Positions 6,093 through 10,395 of a DNA stretch of 10,395 nucleotides are shown in pieces (positions within the stretch are counted from its first letter, which is position 1; each line of letters starts with the position of its first letter). Both the position numbers and the translations under genes were made by a program. Source of the stretch: Bacteroidales bacterium (GTDB lineage: Bacteria > Bacteroidota > Bacteroidia > Bacteroidales > BM520); contig JALNXP010000067.1 in the NCBI GenBank assembly GCA_023230285.1, positions 1 through 10,395 on the forward strand, written 5' to 3'. The notes beneath the pieces were generated by a model. It saw only the letters and a program-made list of their open reading frames with translations. It had not been told where the DNA came from and ran no database searches.

Positions 6093-7094
6093 TCACACGT
6101 ACCTATCCATGCTTTCAGACTGTTTTATACGGTAGTTATCCTGTTCGTCCAGATAAATGATATAGTACTCCATTGCTCCGTTTGTTCGTAGCAATTCGTC
6201 CAGTTTGTCTGTTTCTACTGCCATAATTGTGGTAGCATATGCATCGGCGGTGGTACAATCGGAAGCAATAACCGTAGCACTTAAAATACGGTTATTCGCC
6301 GGATAACCTGTCTGCGGATTAATCGTGTGCCCATATCGCTTACCGTTTTGGGAGCGGTAGTTATTATAGTTCCCCGAAGTCGCAACCGCTGTTTTTCCCG
6401 TCAAACGAAGGATTATTTCAAATTCGGACGATTTATCAATTCCCAAATACTTGGGCGGTTTAATTATTCCGATAGACCAATCCGAGCCTGCACCATTTTT
6501 ACCCTTTGTCACAATCTCGCCGCCAATATCAACCATGTAGTCATTTATACATTTGCTGTCGAGGTAACGGGCAATAATATCACATGAAAGTCCGTCCCCG
6601 ATAGCGGAAAAGTTTAGTTGAATACGGGAATCTTTCTTTTCAATGAAACCATTTCTTAGAGTAACTTTGTTGTAGCCGACATACTCCATTATTTCATTTA
6701 TCAAACTATCAGATGGTTCTTCCATATTCTTAAATCCAAATCCCCAAAGATTGATTAACGGAGAACAGGTAGGGTCGAATGCTCCTCTTGTCTTTTCGGC
6801 AAGTTCCATTGAGCGGTTAAAGGCTTCTATGAAAATGGCATCCAAAGCTACTTCCTCGTTATTATTTACTTTCGATAAGGTTGATTGCTGGTCGAACGGA
6901 TTGAGGGATTCGTAAAAGACATCATAAATAAACAGGATATCTTCGCTCAAATCGTAAGGATAGTTGTAAGTTATCCTGTAATATGTATGCCTTTCTCCCG
7001 ACAATACATGATATTTGCTCTTATCATCGCATCCGGTAGAACCATATAATATAAATGGGAACATAGCTAATGTAAATTGCTTATTGATTAACAT
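6093..7094 (-). CDS. apbE: ApbE-family FAD:protein FMN transferase
   Basis: The 333-residue protein is about the family length. Its N-terminus looks like a lipoprotein signal with Cys22 after S-T-G, placing it in the periplasm. Family landmarks in order are GAFDPTCSPLINLWGFGF (104-121), MVDIGGEIVTKG (187-198), TSGNYNNY (239-246), GHTINPQTGYP (255-265) and ADAYATT (283-289), whose D284 and T288 fit the metal-binding positions. ApbE moves FMN from FAD onto a Ser or Thr of target proteins. The usual lysine of the (A/G)-I-x-K-G segment is Asp167 here. It overlaps the first DUF2271 gene by 14 bp and is flanked by two DUF2271 genes, its probable substrates. Confidence 0.93.
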   Translation of the reverse strand: MLINKQFTLAMFPFILYGSTGCDDKSKYHVLSGERHTYYRITYNYPYDLSEDILFIYDVFYESLNPFDQQSTLSKVNNNEEVALDAIFIEAFNRSMELAEKTRGAFDPTCSPLINLWGFGFKNMEEPSDSLINEIMEYVGYNKVTLRNGFIEKKDSRIQLNFSAIGDGLSCDIIARYLDSKCINDYMVDIGGEIVTKGKNGAGSDWSIGIIKPPKYLGIDKSSEFEIILRLTGKTAVATSGNYNNYRSQNGKRYGHTINPQTGYPANNRILSATVIASDCTTADAYATTIMAVETDKLDELLRTNGAMEYYIIYLDEQDNYRIKQSESMDRYV

Positions 7095-7809
7095 ATACAG
7101 TAATTCCTTTTACAATTTCCAAAGCTGTAGTCAGCTTAGAGGTGTCGGAATAAATGTTGCCGTCGGAACCGTCGGGGCTGCTATGTCCGATAAGCTCTGC
7201 CTTAAATTCCCGTTGCCCGTTAGTTAAATCAACCACAACCTGAAAAACGATTGCAGGTTGTCCGCTTCCCATTTTTCCACCGGAATAATTAGCATCTCTC
7301 TCTTTCGCGTCTTTAGGATAATGCTCATTGAAATCCGTTGAGTGATTAAATTCGCACTTAACAACAAACTGCTTAATATCTCCGCTCATTTGAAGGTTAG
7401 TAGCAAAACTGCCTTTGGGTGTCGCCCCGGTTACGGCATCCGGTAGCGGTTCGTTTTTAGTCGGAAGATAAAGCCCGTCAGCATACTGCTTACCTTGTGA
7501 ATAACTCCAACAGGGGAGCGATTCTTTACGCCTGTTTCCTCCGGCAGCAGTCCATGACTGCTTTGCCAACTTCTCGCTAACATAGATTGTGGAAAGGAAA
7601 TTTCCCTCCAAATCCTCTGTCCATATAGCTATCTGCGGAGCATTCTTCTTTTTGATAAACCAGAAGATAGGAAAGTCATGTAACCACTCGCTCCCTTGTT
7701 CTATAGTGATTTTAATATTACCGTTACCAAATTCCGAATGAACAGTACCTTGTCCGCTACAACCCAATGTCGTTATTGCTAAAGCCATACTTAAAATTGC
7801 TTTTTTCAT
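7081..7809 (-). CDS. DUF2271 lipoprotein with flavinylation-like motif (copy 1)
   Basis: The 242-residue protein has a short lipoprotein signal (MKKAILSMALAITTLGC, Cys17) and a DUF2271 domain. It shares long blocks with the second copy: EWLHDFP, GGNRRKESLP, DGLYLPTK, DANYSGGK, GSGQPA, GHSSPDGS and GNIYSDTS. Residues 124-130 read DAVTGAT, matching the FMN-attachment consensus at the same position as DGISGAT in its paralogue. The gene begins 6 bp after the TetR stop and ends inside apbE, so it is in the same operon. Covalent FMN, added by the adjacent ApbE, is the inferred modification. The electron partner is not visible in the window, since no PepSY, ferredoxin or cytochrome gene is present. 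Confidence 0.85.
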   Translation of the reverse strand: MKKAILSMALAITTLGCSGQGTVHSEFGNGNIKITIEQGSEWLHDFPIFWFIKKKNAPQIAIWTEDLEGNFLSTIYVSEKLAKQSWTAAGGNRRKESLPCWSYSQGKQYADGLYLPTKNEPLPDAVTGATPKGSFATNLQMSGDIKQFVVKCEFNHSTDFNEHYPKDAKERDANYSGGKMGSGQPAIVFQVVVDLTNGQREFKAELIGHSSPDGSDGNIYSDTSKLTTALEIVKGITVYVNQ

Positions 7810-7815
7810 TGTTGG

Positions 7816-8409
7816 TTATTTTATGATTATATCTATCAATACATCAATTCCTTTAGCTATCTGCTCCCAACCTTTATCGCTTTGGATGTCAATATCGTTA
7901 TACATCTTACAGTTTTCTGCAAACATGGCTAAATATACTATTCCTGCATCCATAAGAGCGGATATGGCTTGTAATTGCTCCTTATCTACCTTTGCGAATC
8001 CAGACATTATTTCCATAAATTGTACTCCGTTTTTTTCTCTTTGGGCGCGGATTTCTACTACGAAATCTTTATCAGAAGACAGCTCCCATCGTTTCAATCT
8101 TTTAAGCGCAATATTATCCCTGTATTCAGCTATTTCCCTGCGATAAAATGTTTTCAGATAGGCTTTAATATCCGAAACATCCGGTCGCTCCAATGGTGTA
8201 TTAAGCCAAAAATCATGTTTCTTCATGTAAGCATAGATTAAACCATCGAGAGATTCAAAATAGCGGTAAATGAGAGTTTTGTTTACTCCCGCTTGCTCAG
8301 CCACTTTCCTTACTCCAAGCGATTCAAAGCCTTCCACTACAATAAGTTCTCCGACCGCATTAATCAGTTTTTCTTCGGTCATATCCCGATCTCGTTCTAT
8401 TTTCGTCAT
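7816..8409 (-). CDS. TetR-family transcriptional regulator
   Basis: The 197-residue protein has the usual TetR length and an N-terminal helix-turn-helix at about residues 12-55: GFESLGVRKVAEQAGVNKTL then IYRYFESLDGLIYAYM. The C-terminal ligand-binding region is helical and too divergent to name an inducer. A Met at residue 10 is an alternative start. It is the first gene of the DUF2271-apbE operon, 6 bp from the next gene, and its own promoter is covered by a 28-bp palindrome, which is strong support for autorepression. Because rteC lies at the other end of the operon, the ligand of this regulator may also set excision of the element. Confidence 0.92.
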   Translation of the reverse strand: MTKIERDRDMTEEKLINAVGELIVVEGFESLGVRKVAEQAGVNKTLIYRYFESLDGLIYAYMKKHDFWLNTPLERPDVSDIKAYLKTFYRREIAEYRDNIALKRLKRWELSSDKDFVVEIRAQREKNGVQFMEIMSGFAKVDKEQLQAISALMDAGIVYLAMFAENCKMYNDIDIQSDKGWEQIAKGIDVLIDIIIK

Positions 8410-8417
8410 TTTGATTC

Positions 8418-8445
8418 AATTTTGTATCCAACTGGATACAAAATT
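8418..8445. promoter_or_regulatory. TetR operator palindrome
   Basis: Perfect 12-bp arms AATTTTGTATCC and GGATACAAAATT are separated by AACT. The palindrome lies 9 bp before the tetR start and covers the -7 box and the predicted transcription start, so a bound TetR dimer would block RNA polymerase. Confidence 0.85.
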
Positions 8446-8470
8446 AAGTAACCATTCGGACACAACCAAA
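8439..8470 (-). promoter_or_regulatory. Promoter of the tetR-DUF2271-apbE operon
   Basis: On the minus strand TTTG (8470-8467) is followed, after 20 bp, by TAATTTTG (8446-8439). This is a full match to the Bacteroidales -33/-7 promoter pattern with the expected spacing. The -7 box is embedded in the operator. Confidence 0.8.
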
Positions 8471-8551
8471 TTTTTCGGCAATTATTTTTTAAAATAAATT
8501 GTATTCTATTGAAAGGGAGTGATTTATAGCTGATAAGCTAAAAGCATACAA

Positions 8552-8767
8552 ATGATGTTTACTTCCTTTCAAATCAGAGTTCCGCTTTTGTTCAAGGTAT
8601 TATTGTGTATGACAAAAGGATTGGAGTTTGACCAAGTAATCATCCCACAAGTAACTGACAGGAAATGCAATTCGGATATTGACCGGAGTATGTTTTATGT
8701 TTCAGCAACAAGGGCGATGCACAAGTTGACATTAACTTTTGTTGGAATGAAAAGTAAACAGTTTTAA
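8552..8767 (+). pseudogene. C-terminal fragment of a UvrD-type helicase
   Basis: The only plus-strand frame with protein-family signal has 71 codons. From about residue 20 it reads MTKGLEFDQVIIPQV and then DIDRSMFYVSATRAMHKLTL. These are the K-G-L-E-F-D and Y-V-x-x-T-R-A motifs (motifs V and VI region) of superfamily 1 UvrD-like helicases. All the N-terminal ATPase motifs are missing, so this is a remnant. The first 20 or so residues probably are not homologous. It faces the integrase end and lies next to the point where that gene is cut, so a single rearrangement may have produced both remnants. The flanks 8471-8551 and 8768-8814 hold nothing I recognise. Confidence 0.65.
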
Positions 8768-8791
8768 TGGCTTTAAATATATTTGAGAATA

Positions 8792-8822
8792 TTGGCAATA
8801 TGGGGATAATTTCGTACCTTTG
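8792..8822 (+). promoter_or_regulatory. Orphan plus-strand promoter
   Basis: TACCTTTG at 8815-8822 matches TAnnTTTG, and TTGG at 8792-8795 stands 19 bp upstream at the -33 position (consensus TTTG). No gene follows on this strand; transcription would run antisense into the integrase gene. Confidence 0.4.
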
Positions 8823-8826
8823 TATT

Positions 8827-8844
8827 CATTAAGCGTTCTTAATG
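8827..8844. promoter_or_regulatory. Palindrome at the start point of the orphan promoter
   Basis: CATTAAG and CTTAATG form perfect 7-bp arms around CGTT, 5 bp downstream of the plus-strand -7 box. It could be an operator or a 5' stem of the transcript. Confidence 0.4.
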
Positions 8845-8913
8845 TATTGTTGAAAACGAAGCTAATCAGCGAATAATGATAGCTGGTTTCTAAATCGTTA
8901 CCTGTTTGCAATA

Positions 8914-10002
8914 TCAATCTTGCAACACGCTGAAATACATTCGATTGGAAGACTTTACATGTCTTGCAACATGAAATGTCAGGTTCTTGTTTATGTTGCA
9001 AATGGTTGCAATCTCTTTCAGGTAATCATTAACTTTCTGATTGCTTATAATCGGTAAAATCATTCCATTGGGTAACTTGTCTTTGTATTTTTCAAGAATG
9101 GCTTTTGGTATTTCAAGTAATCGAATGTTGGATGCCACATTTGTTTTGTGCCGTTTCGTCATTATCCACAAATTACCATCAAATGAGGTGCGAATGTTTT
9201 CTTTGGTAAGCTCACATACATCAATGTATGAAAGCGCCGTATAACAACTGAAAATGAATAAATCCCGTACCTGTTCCAATCGTTTAGAAGCAAACTTCTT
9301 CTTGTAGATGGCGGTTATTTCTTCCATTGTTAGATAATCCCTGTCGGTTTGCTCAAACTTTACCCGGTAATTCCCGAAAGGGTCAGCGGTGACTAATCCT
9401 GTGTTCTTTGCAAAGTTCACAACTGTTCTAAAGCGTTGTATAAACTTCATCGCTGTATTGTGGGTGCATCCATAGTGATTTTTGATATACAACAGAAAAT
9501 TATCAATAAATACAACATTAATTTCCTTGATAAGTATATCCGAAACCGAATACTTTAATTTCATAAACTCGATAAGACGTTTCTTTGTCAGTTCGTAACG
9601 TGAATAAGTCTTATCTACTGTGTTCATATTTACCTTTTGCAAATATTGCTCGTTGTGCATCTCGAAGAACTCAATTAAGGTTTTACCCCGTTCAATCTTA
9701 CCTAAAAAGGCATTCTTTACCCGTCCAGAGGTCACATAACCGTCTTGTTCCAATAGAGCATGATAATGTTGGTGTACAGTGCTTCGGATGCTGTCTAACA
9801 TAGAATTGATACTCATGGCTTCGGCACTTCTACCGGTTGCTTTTCCTGCACTCACACTCCAGTTTACCGGGTTTATTTCCATTTGTGTGTTGAACTGTGC
9901 CACGATTTGGTCGATGGTAATTCTTGCAATGATTGGTGCATTGCCGTTCTTTTTTGCTGCATTTCGTTTTACGAAAAATAAGAGCTTGAAAGTACTTCTC
10001 AT
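8914..10002 (-). CDS. int: Tyrosine recombinase/integrase, C-terminally truncated
   Basis: The 362-residue protein has the Bacteroidales integrase layout: arm-binding domain (about 1-95), SAM-like core-binding domain (about 105-205) and catalytic domain from about 220. In the catalytic domain CYTALSYIDVCEL has Ser258 where most family members have Arg, as in IntDOT. MTKRHKT supplies the hairpin lysine, and LTFHVARH gives H344 and R347. Homology stops right there: the next residues VKSSNRMYFSVLQD are unlike the family, and the LGH box and nucleophilic Tyr are absent. Family members are usually about 400 residues. No other frame downstream restores the missing part. The gene starts 272 bp from the 3' end of tRNA-Lys, the expected place for a tRNA-targeting integrase. 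It is probably inactive alone. Confidence 0.88.
   Translation of the reverse strand: MRSTFKLLFFVKRNAAKKNGNAPIIARITIDQIVAQFNTQMEINPVNWSVSAGKATGRSAEAMSINSMLDSIRSTVHQHYHALLEQDGYVTSGRVKNAFLGKIERGKTLIEFFEMHNEQYLQKVNMNTVDKTYSRYELTKKRLIEFMKLKYSVSDILIKEINVVFIDNFLLYIKNHYGCTHNTAMKFIQRFRTVVNFAKNTGLVTADPFGNYRVKFEQTDRDYLTMEEITAIYKKKFASKRLEQVRDLFIFSCYTALSYIDVCELTKENIRTSFDGNLWIMTKRHKTNVASNIRLLEIPKAILEKYKDKLPNGMILPIISNQKVNDYLKEIATICNINKNLTFHVARHVKSSNRMYFSVLQD
8918..8977. repeat. Short direct repeat at the integrase breakpoint
   Basis: TCTTGCAACA followed by TGAAAT occurs at 8918-8936 (with CGC inserted) and again at 8962-8977, 44 bp apart. The right copy encodes the F-H-V-A-R segment of the integrase; the left copy lies just beyond the truncation. 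Confidence 0.5.
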
Positions 10003-10021
10003 AATCTCACTTTTTTAGTTA

Positions 10022-10029
10022 CAAAATTA
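10022..10029 (-). promoter_or_regulatory. -7 box of the integrase gene
   Basis: The minus strand reads TAATTTTG, an exact TAnnTTTG match 19 bp before the integrase start. No TTTG stands at -33. Confidence 0.5.
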
Positions 10030-10100
10030 CTTTGATTGATTGAAAATGAGATATTTGCAGACCGGACAAATTGGGACAACACTTAGCCAATTTTAGACAT

Positions 10101-10190
10101 TCTGTGACCTATTTTTCCTAAGATTGGAATGGTCACGAATTGGTCACAGAAGTATGTCTTTTCGTGACCTTTTGGTGTCTTTGGTCACGG
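10101..10190. repeat. Cluster of GGTCAC/GTGACC motifs, candidate integrase arm sites
   Basis: Five copies occur in 90 bp: TCTGTGACC at 10101, GGTCACGAA at 10131, GGTCACAGA at 10142, TTCGTGACC at 10161 and GGTCACGG at 10183. Copies 1 and 3 form a 9-bp inverted pair, and copies 2 and 4 form another, interleaved with it. They lie between the integrase gene and the tRNA, where arm-type binding sites of a tyrosine integrase would be expected. A regulator site for the integrase promoter is the alternative. Confidence 0.45.
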
Positions 10191-10203
10191 ACATTATACA
10201 AAG

Positions 10204-10239
10204 AAAAAACTCCTGCAATACCTTGATATTGTAGGAGTT
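10204..10239 (-). terminator. Rho-independent terminator of tRNA-Lys
   Basis: In the minus-strand transcript a 13-bp stem (one C-A mismatch, 6-nt loop) is followed directly by a run of six T. It begins 36 bp after the tRNA 3' end. Confidence 0.75.
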
Positions 10240-10274
10240 GTCTTCTTAAAGTCTTGTTTTGACTTGTCTTTCAG

Positions 10275-10347
10275 TGATTCGCCTGGGGTTCGAACCCAGG
10301 ACCCCATCCTTAAAAGGGATGTGCTCTACCAGCTGAGCTAGCGAATC
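10275..10347 (-). tRNA. tRNA-Lys (anticodon UUU)
   Basis: The 73-nt gene folds into a full cloverleaf: acceptor GATTCGC with GCGAATC, D-arm GCTC/GAGC, anticodon stem CATCC/GGATG and T-arm CTGGG-TTCGAAC-CCCAG. The anticodon loop CTTTTAA gives TTT at positions 34-36, hence lysine. The discriminator is A and CCA is not encoded. The 3' half is the likely attachment site for the adjacent integrase. Confidence 0.95.
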
Positions 10348-10376
10348 GACCTGGTGCTTTCTTTCAAAAGCGAGTG

Positions 10377-10384
10377 CAAAGATA
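10377..10384 (-). promoter_or_regulatory. -7 box of tRNA-Lys
   Basis: The minus strand reads TATCTTTG, an exact TAnnTTTG match 29 bp upstream of the mature tRNA 5' end. The -33 element would lie beyond the window. Confidence 0.6.
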
Positions 10385-10395
10385 AAACGTTTATT

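Noticed and set aside
8732..9001. 89-codon minus-strand frame beyond the integrase as its frameshifted C-terminus
   Set aside because: It contains no LGH box or family-like tyrosine segment and runs antisense through the helicase remnant.
1..10395. CRISPR array or insertion sequence
   Set aside because: No regularly spaced repeats, no transposase and no terminal inverted repeats with target duplication were found.

Overview
The window reads as part of an integrative (conjugative-transposon-like) element in a Bacteroidales genome, probably Bacteroides, Parabacteroides or a relative. The grounds are the Bacteroidales -7 promoter box TAnnTTTG in front of several genes, low G+C, lipoprotein-type exported proteins, an RteC-family regulator (known from CTnDOT-type elements) and a Bacteroidales-type tyrosine integrase beside a tRNA gene. 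Every convincing gene lies on the minus strand, so the genes read from right to left.

Right end (8914-10395): a tRNA-Lys(UUU) gene with its own -7 box and a hairpin-T-tract terminator. Next come a cluster of five GGTCAC/GTGACC motifs and then the integrase gene. The integrase stops straight after its HxxR box and lacks the nucleophilic tyrosine, so it is probably inactive. Between it and the next operon lie a fragment of a UvrD-type helicase and an orphan plus-strand promoter with a palindrome.

Centre (3895-8470): a compact operon starts from a promoter overlapped by a 28-bp palindrome. Its order is TetR-family regulator, DUF2271 lipoprotein, ApbE flavin transferase, a second DUF2271 lipoprotein, a small outer-membrane barrel and, 34 bp on, RteC. 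Both DUF2271 proteins carry a D-x-(V/I)-(S/T)-G-A-T motif at residues 124-130 that looks like the site ApbE loads with FMN. I infer an envelope flavoprotein system under an autoregulated TetR switch. Its last gene, rteC, could couple the inducer to element excision.

Left-centre (936-3879): two groups of small cargo enzymes. The first is a dihydrofolate-reductase-like protein, a GNAT acetyltransferase and a Nudix hydrolase, behind a leader of about 240 nt with a long imperfect hairpin and a 15-codon reading frame inside it. The second is an isochorismatase-like hydrolase, a nucleotidyltransferase-fold protein and a 26-codon, probably truncated partner. Such proteins often occur as accessory or resistance cargo, but their substrates cannot be read from sequence.

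Left end (15-930): two overlapping small helix-turn-helix genes resemble the xis2c-xis2d excision genes of CTnDOT. Upstream are two near-identical 15-bp inverted repeats, the first just upstream of the expected -33 region, which suit an activator such as RteC.
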